Origin: Paenibacillus sp. sptzw28
GTDB taxonomy: Bacteria; Bacillota; Bacilli; Paenibacillales; Paenibacillaceae
DNA: 64,000 nt
Direction: 5' to 3'
Assembly: GCF_019550795.1 (NCBI RefSeq)
Contig: NZ_CP080545.1
Location: 4,064,001 to 4,128,000 of the forward strand
Numbering within the stretch: the stretch's first letter is position 1; each line of letters begins with the position of its first letter. Below the pieces are notes generated by a model, which saw nothing but the letters and a program-made list of their open reading frames with translations, made no database searches and was not told where the DNA came from. Positions 43,590 to 52,873 of the stretch are shown here, one piece after another. Made by a program: the position numbers and the translations under genes.

Positions 43590-44564
43590 CTAATAGTTGC
43601 GTTTGGCTACAAAATGTGCGATGTCCGTTAAATTTTTTCGGGCCGGAATGTCCGGCAATCCGCGAAGCGCATCAATGGCTTTATCGATGTAACGGGCCGC
43701 CATTGCTTCGGCCGTATGAATGCCGGCACTCTTACGTATTATGTTCAACGCCCGCTTCGTATCCCCTGCTCCGTCGGACTCGCGAATTTTATTTATTTCG
43801 ATAAGAAGCTTCTCGCGGCCTCCGTCCTCCTGCAGCGCAAGCAGAACCGGCAGCGTAATGTTCCCCTGTCTTATATCGGAACCAGGTGGTTTGCCGATTT
43901 GCTTCTCCGTCCCAAGAAGGTCCAGCAGGTCGTCGCGAATTTGAAACGCCATTCCGACATTATAGCCGAACCGGTACAGACGGTTTGCTATATGCCGGTC
44001 TGCGCCTGCGGCAATTGCGCCAAGCTGGCAGCTTACCGCAATCAGCAGTGCGGTTTTGCGGCGGATACGAAGCAGATAGCTGCGTACCGACTGCTCCGTG
44101 TTGAAGAAATCGCGGATCTGCTCCATTTCGCCGATACACATCTGAACCATAGCTTTGGATAATATTTGATGGATAAGCGGATCATTGAGCTCCGTCACGA
44201 TCGACAGCGCTTTGCCATATATGTAATCGCCGGTGTACATGGCGATCCGGTTGTCCCACTTGGATTTTACCGTAAGCTGTCCGCGGCGTGTTTCGGCGTT
44301 ATCAATCACGTCGTCATGGACGAGTGAGGCCATGTGAATCAATTCGAGCGGCACTGCGATTCGCTGCAGCACGTCAAGACGGTATTGCCCGAATTTGCCG
44401 GCAAGCAGCACGAACACAGGCCGAATGCGTTTACCGCCCGCTTTAAGCAGATGCGTGGACGCTTCGGTCAGCAGCGCATGGTCTGATGTGACGCTAAGCG
44501 CCAATTGTCCTTCGAGGACATCGAGATCGCTCTTCATTTTGGCATAAATATCAAGTAGTTTCAT
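43590..44564 (-). CDS. hepT: Heptaprenyl diphosphate synthase, large (catalytic) subunit
   Basis: Makes the C35 side chain of menaquinone with HepS. The 324-residue polyprenyl synthase has the first Asp-rich motif in LVHDDVIDNAETRRG near residue 80-94 and the second in FQIRDDLLDLLG near 210, with GGKRIRP near 42. The ATG overlaps the mqnA stop by 4 bases. Confidence 0.95.
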   Translation of the reverse strand: MKLLDIYAKMKSDLDVLEGQLALSVTSDHALLTEASTHLLKAGGKRIRPVFVLLAGKFGQYRLDVLQRIAVPLELIHMASLVHDDVIDNAETRRGQLTVKSKWDNRIAMYTGDYIYGKALSIVTELNDPLIHQILSKAMVQMCIGEMEQIRDFFNTEQSVRSYLLRIRRKTALLIAVSCQLGAIAAGADRHIANRLYRFGYNVGMAFQIRDDLLDLLGTEKQIGKPPGSDIRQGNITLPVLLALQEDGGREKLLIEINKIRESDGAGDTKRALNIIRKSAGIHTAEAMAARYIDKAIDALRGLPDIPARKNLTDIAHFVAKRNY

Positions 44565-45424
44565 TCGTTCACCTGTAGGGCAGTATGGTCTACAAAAAAT
44601 TGCATGTGCACCTCGCGGTCCAGTAATCCCAGCCGTTTCGCATAATCGAAATAAAGTGATAGCCCGGCCTGCTCGTCCGTTCCGAAATTATAACTCAGTT
44701 CCTGAAAATAACGGCTCCAATATTCGCGCAGACCGCCAAGCTGCGCACATGCCTTCTCAATGAGAGGCTGAGGCTCCCGCATGCTGAGCCTCTTACTGTC
44801 CGTTAAGGCGTGCAGCACCGTCGCAACCGCCGCAGGATCGGCCTCCGCCGTTTCTTTGCGAACGGCAAACAGCGCAAATGTCATGCCATAACCGGTCCAA
44901 CTCCGCCACAGCTCCCCGAGATCGATAACCGTTAACCCCTCGCTGCGCCAGGAAGCGTGAATCGCCGGGTCGCCGATGAGAAGCGCAGCATCCGCTTCCT
45001 CCAGCATGCTCTCCAGCGAGGGCTCCATTGTCACATACGAAGGATTGGCTCCATAGTAGAGGGACATAATCATTTTCAGCAGATTGACCGACGTCGCCGA
45101 GGTCGCGGTAAGCGCGATTCTCCCGCCGTTCAATACCTGCTTCAGCGGTACCTTCATAAACAGCAATATGGAATTGACGCGCCCTTTGGCGCTCACGGAC
45201 AAATCCGGAAGCAGTAAATAGTTGTCCGCGTCTTGAGCGTAAGCGAACGAGGACATCGCAGTGATATCTATCAGTCCCTGCTGCATCGCACGGTTCAATG
45301 CGGAAGGAACCCTTCTGTCGATGATATAACGGCCTTCAGGCAGCTGCTCCTCAGCATAATGAAATATCGGCCAAACATTAGCATAGTCAATGCGTCCGAT
45401 GGTGATCGGGCGATTTAGCCCCAT
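44561..45424 (-). CDS. mqnA: Chorismate dehydratase of the futalosine pathway
   Basis: Removes water from chorismate to give 3-enolpyruvylbenzoate, the first step of menaquinone by the futalosine route. The ~287-residue protein has the MqnA periplasmic-binding fold: IGRIDYANVWPIF near residue 10, PSALNRAMQQGLIDI near 42-56, SVSAKGRVNSILLF near 80-93, and ALLIGDPAIHA near 150. I chose ATG 45424, nine bases after GGGGAG; another ATG at 45433 lies too near. It overlaps ubiX by 38 bp. Confidence 0.92.
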   Translation of the reverse strand: MGLNRPITIGRIDYANVWPIFHYAEEQLPEGRYIIDRRVPSALNRAMQQGLIDITAMSSFAYAQDADNYLLLPDLSVSAKGRVNSILLFMKVPLKQVLNGGRIALTATSATSVNLLKMIMSLYYGANPSYVTMEPSLESMLEEADAALLIGDPAIHASWRSEGLTVIDLGELWRSWTGYGMTFALFAVRKETAEADPAAVATVLHALTDSKRLSMREPQPLIEKACAQLGGLREYWSRYFQELSYNFGTDEQAGLSLYFDYAKRLGLLDREVHMQFFVDHTALQVNE

Positions 45425-46049
45425 GCTGCTCATCTCCCCATCTTCTGTACAAATCGTGATCTATCTGAAGCTGATCAAGCACTTTACCAACAAGAAAATC
45501 GACCATATCCGCGATCGTCTGCGGCCCGTAATAAAAGGCCGGCATTGCCGGTATCAGCTTCACGCCCAATTTAGCCAGCGTCAGCATGTTTTCCAGATGA
45601 ATCGCATGCAGCGGCGTTTCACGCGGCACTGTCAGCAGCTTGCGACCTTCCTTCAGCATAACATCAGCGGCGCGTGTCATCAAATCATCCGAAATGCCAT
45701 GCGCAATCGAAGCAAGCGTTCCCATCGAACAAGGCATTATAATCATTCCTTCAACCCGAAAGGAACCGCTCGCAATCGAAGCGCCTATGTCCGCATTCGG
45801 GTGAAACACGAGCCGGCGCGCTTCCAGCTGCTCTTTGAATACTGCTTCGAGCGCCTCGTGGCGTCTTGCCGTATTCCAGCCAAGCTCTTCCTTCAGCACC
45901 CGCCAGCCCGCTTCGGTTATGACGAGATGGACATCCGTCTCCGACGCCAGCAATGCCTCGATCAGCCGGATGCCGTACACTGATCCGCTCGCGCCCGTAA
46001 TGCCGACAACATAGCGCTTGCGCACCGCTGGGGTTCCGCTCTCTACCAT
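45387..46049 (-). CDS. UbiX-type flavin prenyltransferase
   Basis: Makes the prenylated FMN cofactor for a UbiD-type decarboxylase, here probably of the menaquinone pathway (MqnM/UbiX role). The 220-residue protein has VVGITGASGSVYGIRLIEA at residues ~14-32, PCSMGTLASIAHGISDDLMTRAADV near 110-134 and MPAFYYGPQTIADMVDFLVGKVLD near 168-190. A ~15-residue hydrophilic tail overlaps the next gene. It overlaps ubiA upstream by 7 bp. A matching UbiD is not in the window. Confidence 0.93.
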   Translation of the reverse strand: MVESGTPAVRKRYVVGITGASGSVYGIRLIEALLASETDVHLVITEAGWRVLKEELGWNTARRHEALEAVFKEQLEARRLVFHPNADIGASIASGSFRVEGMIIMPCSMGTLASIAHGISDDLMTRAADVMLKEGRKLLTVPRETPLHAIHLENMLTLAKLGVKLIPAMPAFYYGPQTIADMVDFLVGKVLDQLQIDHDLYRRWGDEQHGAKSPDHHRTH

Positions 46050-46918
46050 TTGCGAAGCACCACCAAATCAAACAGCGTAAAGACGAACAGGACCGTGCTC
46101 AGTACGCCGTTCATCGTAAAAAATGCAGTTTGGACGCGGCTAAGATCGGAAGGCCGTACAATCCAGTGCTCGTAGAATAAGATTGCCGCGGCAATAACGA
46201 CCCCGAGCAGATAGCCCCAGCTGAGTTGGGTTAGCCAGAACAGCGTCAGAAAACCGGCTGCAGTCACGAAATGGAATGCCCGGGCAAGCCAGAGCGCTCC
46301 GGGCAGACCGAAGCGGGCAGGTATTGAATACACGCCTTCCCTGCGGTCAAATTCAAAATCCTGGCAAGCGTAAATAATATCGAAGCCGGCCAGCCAGAAA
46401 GCGACGGAAGCATAGAGCAGCCAAGCCGGCAAATCAAAAGCACCGGTCACGGCCACCCAACCGCCGAGAGGCGCAAGTCCAATCGTAAGACCGAGTACAA
46501 TATGGCAAAGCCAGGTGAACCGTTTCGTATAGGAATACAGTACAAGCATAACAACGGCGATTGGCATCAATTTCATGCACAAAGGATTCAGCTTGGCAGC
46601 GGCAATAAACAATATTGCGAACGAAGCAATAATGAACAGCATCACTTCGCCGGTCCGAAGCAATCCGGCCGGTATCGCGCGTCTCTCCGTCCGCGGATTC
46701 TGTTTGTCCATCGCCCTGTCGATGACCCGGTTGAGCCCCATCGCCGCACTTCTGGCCCCGATCATAGCCAGTACGATCCAGCCGATTTCGCTCCACTCCG
46801 GCAGCCGTTTCTCCATGACCACCGCGCCGAGCAGCGCTCCGATAAAGGCGAATGGAAGCGCGAATATCGTATGCTCAAATTTAATCATTTCCAGAAAAAT
46901 GCCGAATTTGCGAATCAT
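46043..46918 (-). CDS. UbiA-family prenyltransferase of menaquinone synthesis
   Basis: A 291-residue integral-membrane prenyltransferase with eight or nine hydrophobic helices. The first Asp-rich motif is in NRVIDRAMDKQNPRT near residue 65-80 and the second in DIIYACQDFEFDRREGVYS near 190-207. Context with mqnA and UbiX points to the MqnP function (polyprenylation of the naphthoate precursor), although annotation as 4-hydroxybenzoate octaprenyltransferase-like is common. The ATG at 46918 overlaps the menG stop by 4 bases. Confidence 0.92.
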   Translation of the reverse strand: MIRKFGIFLEMIKFEHTIFALPFAFIGALLGAVVMEKRLPEWSEIGWIVLAMIGARSAAMGLNRVIDRAMDKQNPRTERRAIPAGLLRTGEVMLFIIASFAILFIAAAKLNPLCMKLMPIAVVMLVLYSYTKRFTWLCHIVLGLTIGLAPLGGWVAVTGAFDLPAWLLYASVAFWLAGFDIIYACQDFEFDRREGVYSIPARFGLPGALWLARAFHFVTAAGFLTLFWLTQLSWGYLLGVVIAAAILFYEHWIVRPSDLSRVQTAFFTMNGVLSTVLFVFTLFDLVVLRKW

Positions 46919-47643
46919 ACTCCGTCCGTTCCCTTCGTTCCGATATGCAGCGCCGCGATGCCGCCGGTCAGCGGATAGGCGCGCACGTTTCGGAGGCCGA
47001 GCTCCCGGTAAATTTCCGCCAGCTGATTCAAGTCCGGAAACGCCTTGAGCGATTCGGGCAGCCATTTGTATTGTTCATAACGTTTGGCGAACAACCTGCC
47101 GAGCATCGGCAGTATCCGCTCGAAATAAAAATAATAAACCGACTTGAACGGCTGCCAAATAGGCTTGGACAACTCCAGGCATACGACCTGGCCTCCGGGC
47201 TTTACCACGCGCTGCATCTCTTTGAGAACTTGCTTAAGATCGGGCACATTGCGAAGGCCGAAGCCGATTGTCGCGTAATCGAATCTGTCGTCCTCGAACG
47301 GAAGCTCCATGGCGTTGCCGTGAATGAGCGATATCCGTTCTCCGAGTCCGTCCCGGTCGATTTTCTGCCGGCCGATTTCAAGCATATTCTGGCTGAAATC
47401 GAGCCCTACCATCTTCCCGGTTCCGCTTGTGCGGGCGAGCGCTATGGTCCAGTCGCATGTGCCGCAGCACAGATCGATAGCAGTCGCTCCTGGCTTGACA
47501 TCCATCTTACGCATGGTGAAAGAGCGCCATGCTTTATGTCGGCGGAAACTGAGCAAATCGTTCATGAGATCGTATTTTGGCGCAATGCTCTCGAAGACCG
47601 AATGAACATGCTGCTCTTTTGATTTAGATTGTATGATGGTCAC
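46915..47643 (-). CDS. menG: Demethylmenaquinone methyltransferase
   Basis: Adds the last methyl group of menaquinone (also called UbiE). 242 residues, with the SAM-binding IDLCCGTCDWTIAL near residue 57, GLDFSQNML near 81, and FGLRNVPDLKQVLKEMQRVVKPGG in two parts near 128-150. The start is GTG, overlapping the hepS stop (GTGA). It lies between hepS and the prenyltransferase. Confidence 0.96.
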   Translation of the reverse strand: MTIIQSKSKEQHVHSVFESIAPKYDLMNDLLSFRRHKAWRSFTMRKMDVKPGATAIDLCCGTCDWTIALARTSGTGKMVGLDFSQNMLEIGRQKIDRDGLGERISLIHGNAMELPFEDDRFDYATIGFGLRNVPDLKQVLKEMQRVVKPGGQVVCLELSKPIWQPFKSVYYFYFERILPMLGRLFAKRYEQYKWLPESLKAFPDLNQLAEIYRELGLRNVRAYPLTGGIAALHIGTKGTDGV

Positions 47644-48509
47644 CTTCTCTCGCCATGGGCGGATGCTGCAGGCAGTAGCGGACGCAGGAACGTCTCTCCG
47701 ATTTGAAGCAGCTCTCGTACGAGCTTATCGGATTCAATGCGCGAAGCGACCGCTTGAACATGCGTCACCGAATGTTTCAGCTTATCCGCCAATTGGCTGC
47801 GGATGTCATACTTGGCGAGCACCGAGACAACGAACGGGATCTCTCCGGATTTCTCGGTGAGCGTGCGTTTCTCTTCCTCCGTTCCTTCGTGAAGAACATG
47901 CCAATAACCCCAGCTGCCTCCGAATCGCTCCGGCTGCTCGCTGCGGTTCAGCTCGTCCAATACGACCTCGCAGCGCCCGAATCCGTGCAGCAGCTCCGAC
48001 CAGACGCGTATCATTTTATCGTCAAGTATGTCAGTAAAAGCATGAAACAGTTCGGTTTTCAGCTGGACGCATTGATTCAAATAGTCTTCAGCCGTAACTT
48101 TAAGCTGTTTCATCCTCATGTAGAGATTCATTTTCAGCTTGTTGACTTCACAGACGCCCTCGCTGATCCGGCGTATCATATCGACTTGTCCGGCTTGCGA
48201 AAGCAGCTGGTAAAACCGGCTGCTGAAATAGTCGCCCGCAAGCACTTTGAGCTGGCGGGAACGCATTTCCTTCTCGGGTACCCGGCCGGAATCGGAGTCG
48301 ATCAAATCGTGCGTATCCATACCGAGCTGTACTAGCGACACGACTAGCGAGTATAGCTCGCTGTGCAGCAGCGGTGTGCGCTGATTGGCCAAAAATGCGA
48401 AAAGCAGCCGTATCCGTGAATCCGGAAAGTCGGGCAGCTCAGTGTACGCTTTAATCATATCGTATTCCACGTACTTCTTGGCTAATTCAGGTATTCTGTT
48501 AGGTTTCAT
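47640..48509 (-). CDS. hepS: Heptaprenyl diphosphate synthase, small subunit (HEPPP component I)
   Basis: Non-catalytic partner of HepT. The 289-residue helical protein shows the family middle region with SLVQLGMDTHDLIDS near residue 65-80 and RQLKVLAGDYFSSRFYQLLSQAG near 90-110. I chose ATG 48509 with GGAGG ten bases upstream; a TTG at 48518 is too close to it. First gene of hepS-menG-ubiA-ubiX-mqnA-hepT, a single overlapping unit. Confidence 0.88.
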   Translation of the reverse strand: MKPNRIPELAKKYVEYDMIKAYTELPDFPDSRIRLLFAFLANQRTPLLHSELYSLVVSLVQLGMDTHDLIDSDSGRVPEKEMRSRQLKVLAGDYFSSRFYQLLSQAGQVDMIRRISEGVCEVNKLKMNLYMRMKQLKVTAEDYLNQCVQLKTELFHAFTDILDDKMIRVWSELLHGFGRCEVVLDELNRSEQPERFGGSWGYWHVLHEGTEEEKRTLTEKSGEIPFVVSVLAKYDIRSQLADKLKHSVTHVQAVASRIESDKLVRELLQIGETFLRPLLPAASAHGERR

Positions 48510-48565
48510 ATTGGTCAAGCCTCCGGACAGATCAGCGAAAGTCTTGCTGTTCTATAATCTAAATT

Positions 48566-48574
48566 ATTATAGCA
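48566..48574 (-). promoter_or_regulatory. Promoter (extended -10) of the hepS operon
   Basis: Minus strand TGC-TATAAT, a perfect -10 with the extended TGn element; the -35 region is poor. It is ~57 bp before the hepS start. Confidence 0.68.
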
Positions 48575-48625
48575 TTTTGTTCGTCGTTCCGCTACAAGCC
48601 GGGCGTTACGACGACACGGCGCAGC

Positions 48626-49198
48626 CTATGATGACGGCCCGATCTCGCCCGGGGAAGCGGCATGAGGGTTGCCGTCTTGCCCGGAGAACGAAAACCGCAG
48701 CCGCTGCCTCCACACCGCATTCGAGAACGGATTGGCCTCACCCAGTTTTGACAGCTCGAAAGCCAGCCATTTGTCCGTCCTTCTGATATCGGTGGCGGCA
48801 ACGACCCTCGGGCCAGCCCCGGTTCCTTCGACCGATACGTCCTGCTGGACGAAGCGTACCAGAACCCGGCTCACGTTATCGGTTTGGACGAAAGCCAGAT
48901 AGAGCAGCCGCTCCATGTCTTCCATCCATGCTCTAGTATTATTCCCCTTCCCGTCGATTGCTAAATCAACCGACAAAACAGCCTGCTTCCAGGCCACTTT
49001 TTTTAACTGCAGTTGTAATTGCAGACCGATCATGGAGTCGACCAAGTTGCCGGTGCTGAGCCTTTTTACCGGAGCCGGGCGAAAAACGGCCACATCCGTT
49101 CCCTGTGTCCGGCCGTCCAATTGGGGCATTACCGACAGCAGCACCGTAACAGCCGCCGTTACCGCTGAAGCAAGGAGAAGCCTTTTCCATATGGACAT
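48626..49198 (-). CDS. Hypothetical membrane-anchored protein
   Basis: A 190-residue protein that I do not recognise. Residues ~8-27 are hydrophobic (LLASAVTAAVTVLLSVMP) and form an N-terminal anchor or signal. The rest (~160 residues) is probably outside the membrane and predicted alternating beta/alpha, with VLVRFVQQDV near 105. No cysteine pattern. GGAGG lies at proper spacing before ATG 49198 (GTG at 49201 alternative). It follows the mtrB terminator and precedes the hepS promoter. Confidence 0.7.
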   Translation of the reverse strand: MSIWKRLLLASAVTAAVTVLLSVMPQLDGRTQGTDVAVFRPAPVKRLSTGNLVDSMIGLQLQLQLKKVAWKQAVLSVDLAIDGKGNNTRAWMEDMERLLYLAFVQTDNVSRVLVRFVQQDVSVEGTGAGPRVVAATDIRRTDKWLAFELSKLGEANPFSNAVWRQRLRFSFSGQDGNPHAASPGEIGPSS

Positions 49199-49248
49199 CA
49201 CGCAACGCCTCCGTACCTGAAATTCCTTCTCCTTATAGTGTACAAACT

Positions 49249-49272
49249 AAAAAAGCAGGCTATGCCTGCTTT
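49249..49272 (-). terminator. Terminator after mtrB
   Basis: Minus strand AAAGCAGGC / GCCTGCTTT stem with a 3-nt loop and continuing T-run, 5 bp past the mtrB stop. Confidence 0.93.
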
Positions 49273-49277
49273 GATCA

Positions 49278-49499
49278 TTAGTCTTCCGTGTCGACCGTGC
49301 CATACTTCGTCAAAACGGTTGCCTTGCCGCGAATTTTAATCGCCGATGTATGATCGGTAAACTGGCAGATCAGCACTTCACCCTTGTCCAGCTTCTCGGT
49401 ATGGTGAAATTTCGTGTCTTGTCCTCGGGTAAGCCCGATTACCTGCACCCCTTGGGCCTTCGCCTTCACGACGATGTAATCGCCCTGCAAGTCATTCAT
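49278..49499 (-). CDS. mtrB: Trp RNA-binding attenuation protein (TRAP)
   Basis: The 73-residue TRAP forms an 11-subunit ring that, when loaded with tryptophan, binds (G/U)AG repeats in mRNA. The sequence shows the core [14 protein letters not shown] (tryptophan loop) at residues ~20-33, then EKLDKGEVL, and the AIKIRGKA segment near 53-60. The Lys/Lys/Arg residues that touch RNA in B. subtilis TRAP are kept (Lys39 region, Lys55, Arg57). The ATG has AAGGAGGT seven bases upstream. In B. subtilis it follows folE; here no folE is present and it follows tRNA-Pro and hbs. Confidence 0.96.
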   Translation of the reverse strand: MNDLQGDYIVVKAKAQGVQVIGLTRGQDTKFHHTEKLDKGEVLICQFTDHTSAIKIRGKATVLTKYGTVDTED

Positions 49500-49578
49500 G
49501 ATACCGACCTCCTTAAATTTAAAAAACTGCCTCCCGAACGGATCGCTCAGGACGGCAGTTATGTCTTCATATGAAAAA

Positions 49579-49655
49579 TGGTCGGGTGTACCGGATTTGA
49601 ACTGGCGACCTCTACCACCCCAAGGTAGCGCTCTACCAAGCTGAGCTAACACCCG
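49579..49655 (-). tRNA. tRNA-Pro (anticodon GGG)
   Basis: A 77-nt cloverleaf. The acceptor stem CGGGTGT/ACACCCG and the anticodon stem CTACC/GGTAG are fully paired, with a 7-nt loop TTGGGGT giving anticodon GGG. The D-arm GCTC/GAGC and T-arm with TTCAAAT are present; A73 and CCA are encoded. GGG reads proline CCC and CCU. Confidence 0.95.
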
Positions 49656-49740
49656 ACAAGCACAGCTGCATATGCAGCACCCGTGAACCGCAAAGCCCAG
49701 TCTACTGGAATTGCACCCGATTGTCAATAGGATTTGGATG

Positions 49741-49773
49741 AAAAACGTCCGAATGCTCATGCATCCGGACGTT
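49741..49773 (-). terminator. Terminator after hbs
   Basis: Minus strand AACGTCCGGATGC / GCATTCGGACGTT stem (one G-T pair), 4-nt loop, then T residues; 20 bp past the hbs stop. Confidence 0.93.
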
Positions 49774-49792
49774 ATCGTCGGCTTGCGACGTA

Positions 49793-50071
49793 TTATGAAT
49801 TGGAGCAAAGATCTTTAAGCGATTTACCTGCTTTAAAGGCCGGGATTTTGCTGGCCGGGATATCAATCTCCTGACCTGTTTGAGGATTCCGTCCTTTACG
49901 CGCTTCACGGCTTTTCACCTCGAAGTTTCCGAAGCCTACCAGCTGCACCTTATCCCCGCCTTGCAATGCGTCGGAGATGGCATCGAATACGGCGTCAACC
50001 GCTTTGGAAGCGTCTTTCTTGGAAAGGTCAGTCAATTCGGCCACTTTCGCAATCAGTTCCGTTTTGTTCAA
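49793..50071 (-). CDS. hbs: HU-type DNA-binding protein
   Basis: The abundant nucleoid protein HBsu/HU, a dimer that bends DNA. 92 residues, with [12 protein letters not shown] at the start, the [20 protein letters not shown] beta-arm at ~45-64, and [12 protein letters not shown] near the end. I chose a TTG start at 50071, six bases after GGGAGGTG, which gives the usual first residues. The 258-bp gap to the next gene (50072-50329) presumably holds its promoter, which I could not resolve. Confidence 0.94.
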   Translation of the reverse strand: MNKTELIAKVAELTDLSKKDASKAVDAVFDAISDALQGGDKVQLVGFGNFEVKSREARKGRNPQTGQEIDIPASKIPAFKAGKSLKDLCSNS

Positions 50072-50329
50072 TTCTTTCACCTCCCCTGACGATTCTTCAT
50101 AAGCACATCATTATCATTCTGTTTTACCGAAACCTGAGAAAATATACCTGCAGGCTTAGCGCAAACCATATCGCCGGGCAATGGTAACAACGACGATTGT
50201 CGCTCTCTCATCAGAATTTGGATAAGTGTGCAGCTCTTGCATACTGAACCACGAACAGATTTATAGTAATACAGCGCCTATAGAATTTCAAGGGGCTGGG
50301 TGCGTTTTGCCGTGATAAGACTAGGTTTT

Positions 50330-51316
50330 TTATGATTTCTTACGGTTCAGGTGTATGAATGTGACCGCTAGAGCCAGTACAAGCACACTTCCTTTAATAA
50401 TATCGTTCGTATAATACTGCAGGTTCATGATCGTCATACCGTTGAGAAGAACACCAATCAGGACCGAACCGAAGAATGTCCCGATCACATTGGGGCGTCC
50501 CGCACCCAGTACCGAATAGCCAACGAATACGGCTGCTACCGATTCCATCAGCAGCGAAGCGCCCGCATCCACCTGACCGGTACCTACTCTCGCGGCAAAC
50601 AGAATGCCTCCAACCGCGGCAAATAGTCCGGAAGCGACATAAGCCGCAGTCCGGATGCGTTTCACCCGTACTCCCGATAGCCGGGCAGCTTCCTCGTTGC
50701 CCCCCGTCATCTGCATCTGCCGGCCCCAGCGCGTATAGGTGAAAAACAGATGCACGAGAACAACGGCTATGATCATGAGAATGACAGGAACCGGAATTCC
50801 CAGCCATTTGCCCTGACCGAGCCATAGAAACTGTGGGCTGAAAGCACCGGGAGCCACAGTACCGTCCGTCAGCTGCATGTTGTTGTAAATGGAATAACCC
50901 TTGGTAAAGGTTTTATGGATACCCGCCACAATGTACATCACAGCCAGAGTCGCGAGCAGGTCTGGAATGCGTATCTTGACGATAAGCAGGGAGTTGATTA
51001 AGCCAACCGCCGCCCCAATGAGCAGGGGAACTACGATTACGACGAACAGAGGCTGCTCATACCAGACCATCAGTGCTGCGGCTACGACAGTTGTAATCGA
51101 GACGGTGGAGCCGACCGACAGATCAAAGCCGTCGACAGTGAGCGAAAAGGTAACGCCGATCGCTACAAAAGTAACGATGGAGATCGATCGCAGGATATCC
51201 GTCAAGTTGCTGTAAGTAAAGAAATGCTCGTCCCAAAGAGAAAAAAATAAAATGACGATGCCGATTACGAGAATCGAGCCGTATTTAAACGAAAGTTCCA
51301 TCACTTTGCTGTTCAT
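50330..51316 (-). CDS. Ribose-type ABC transporter permease
   Basis: A 328-residue permease of the RbsC/BPD_transp_2 family with about eight to ten membrane helices. The conserved GFDLSVGSTVSI segment is near residue 60-75, SGVRVKRIRTAAYVASGLFAAVGGILFAAR (split) near 215-245, and a C-terminal LLNGMTIMNL. It overlaps the ATPase gene by 4 bases. Substrate unknown; no sugar kinase, isomerase or regulator adjoins it. Confidence 0.9.
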   Translation of the reverse strand: MNSKVMELSFKYGSILVIGIVILFFSLWDEHFFTYSNLTDILRSISIVTFVAIGVTFSLTVDGFDLSVGSTVSITTVVAAALMVWYEQPLFVVIVVPLLIGAAVGLINSLLIVKIRIPDLLATLAVMYIVAGIHKTFTKGYSIYNNMQLTDGTVAPGAFSPQFLWLGQGKWLGIPVPVILMIIAVVLVHLFFTYTRWGRQMQMTGGNEEAARLSGVRVKRIRTAAYVASGLFAAVGGILFAARVGTGQVDAGASLLMESVAAVFVGYSVLGAGRPNVIGTFFGSVLIGVLLNGMTIMNLQYYTNDIIKGSVLVLALAVTFIHLNRKKS

Positions 51317-52827
51317 GCCGTTGCATCCTTTCCTCCGCTCGCATAGAAAAGCAGCTGCTCCCCAGTCGCTTCCCCCCTCGAGAAAGACGCGACAAGACCG
51401 CCGTCGTACATAACCAGAAAACGATCGGCAATGCCTAGCGCTTCCGAAAATTCGCAGGTCAGGTAGACAATGCCCTTCCCTTGGCTGGCAAGATTTCCGA
51501 TGATTCGGAATATATCGCTTTTCGCGCCGATATCGACGCCTTTTGTCGGTTCATCGAAGAGGAAAATGTCGGCTTCCGTCGAGAGCCATTTGCCGATCGC
51601 AACCTTCTGCTGATTGCCGCCGCTCAAGTACATCGTCTTCTGGGCCGGAGAGGCGGTCTTGATGCCAAGCCTTTCAATGATGGAGGAAGCGTTCCTCTCT
51701 TCCTTCGTTCCGGAAAGGAAGCCAAGCCGCGAGAGCGACTTCAGAAGCGGCAGACTGAGATTGCGCTGGACGGACTCCTCTATCAAAATACCATGCTTGC
51801 GGCGCTCCTCCGGAACAAGAGCCATGCCTCCGCTAATGGCTGCGGACGGATCCGCAGCTGTAATCTCCCTGCCGTTTACACTGACCTTGCCGCTGTCCTT
51901 CCGGTCTGCTCCGAACAGCAATCTTGACAGCTCCGTTTTCCCGGCGCCGACCAATCCGACGATCGCGACGATCTCGCCCGCTTTCACATCAAAGCTGACA
52001 TTGCGCACTGCATTCGACCTCGTTAAGCCGCTCACTTCGAGCACGGTATCGCCGATCAACGCCTCCGCCTTCGGAAATTCCTGCTCAAAGCTTCGTCCAA
52101 GCATAGCTTCAATGACATTTTCCATACCGGTATCCGCTGCTGCCGTCGTCATGATATGACGCCCATCCCGCATCACGGTTATTTTGTCGCATATCCTGAA
52201 TACCTCCGGAAGACGGTGAGTGATAAAAATACAACCGATTCCCGCCTCGCTCAGCTGCTTGATGACAAGGAACAACCGCTCAGCCTCTTCAAGGCTGAGC
52301 GGTGCGGTAGGCTCGTCAAACACAACGTACTTTGCCTGTTCCGTTAGCAGACGGGCGACAAGGACAAGCTGCTTCTCGGCCAGCGTCAGCTCGTCGACCC
52401 TTTTCCGGACGGGAATCCGGGATCCGAGGCGGGCCAGAACGTTCTCCGCTTCACGATGCAAGCTTCCCCAACGCAGCCATAAAGGGCCTCCGCGGGATGA
52501 AATTCGATCCAGCATAATATTCTCAGTGACCGTCAGCCTTGGTACTAACGCAGTGTCGATTTCCTGATATACGCAGTGGATGCCGTTTGCTTTGGCGGCT
52601 TCCGGCGTTCCGGTGTTTATCGCCTTCCCGTCGATTTCTATAGTTCCGGCGTCAGCAATATAAGCGCCTGATAATATCTTCATCAACGTGCTTTTGCCCG
52701 CGCCGTTTGCCCCGAGGAGGGCGTGAATTTCACCGGCGTTGACTGTAAAATCCACGTCACTCAGCGCCTTAACGCCGGCAAAAGCCTTGACGATGCCGCT
52801 CATTTTCAAGCTGCCTTCCATCCCCAT
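51313..52827 (-). CDS. Ribose-type ABC transporter ATP-binding protein (two domains)
   Basis: A 504-residue RbsA/MglA-type ATPase with two fused nucleotide-binding domains. The N-terminal half has Walker A GANGAGKST near residue 39 and the second half GLVGAGKTEL near 293. The C-terminal signature LSGGNQQKVAIGKWL is near 400, with LFDEPTKGVDIGAK near 425. The first half has a degenerate signature (ELTLAEKQLVLVARLL), as usual in this family. Energises uptake with the flanking permease and binding protein. Confidence 0.95.
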   Translation of the reverse strand: MGMEGSLKMSGIVKAFAGVKALSDVDFTVNAGEIHALLGANGAGKSTLMKILSGAYIADAGTIEIDGKAINTGTPEAAKANGIHCVYQEIDTALVPRLTVTENIMLDRISSRGGPLWLRWGSLHREAENVLARLGSRIPVRKRVDELTLAEKQLVLVARLLTEQAKYVVFDEPTAPLSLEEAERLFLVIKQLSEAGIGCIFITHRLPEVFRICDKITVMRDGRHIMTTAAADTGMENVIEAMLGRSFEQEFPKAEALIGDTVLEVSGLTRSNAVRNVSFDVKAGEIVAIVGLVGAGKTELSRLLFGADRKDSGKVSVNGREITAADPSAAISGGMALVPEERRKHGILIEESVQRNLSLPLLKSLSRLGFLSGTKEERNASSIIERLGIKTASPAQKTMYLSGGNQQKVAIGKWLSTEADIFLFDEPTKGVDIGAKSDIFRIIGNLASQGKGIVYLTCEFSEALGIADRFLVMYDGGLVASFSRGEATGEQLLFYASGGKDATA

Positions 52828-52873
52828 GCAGCACCTCCTGACTCATTACTGAAAGTGTATCGCGGCAGTGATA

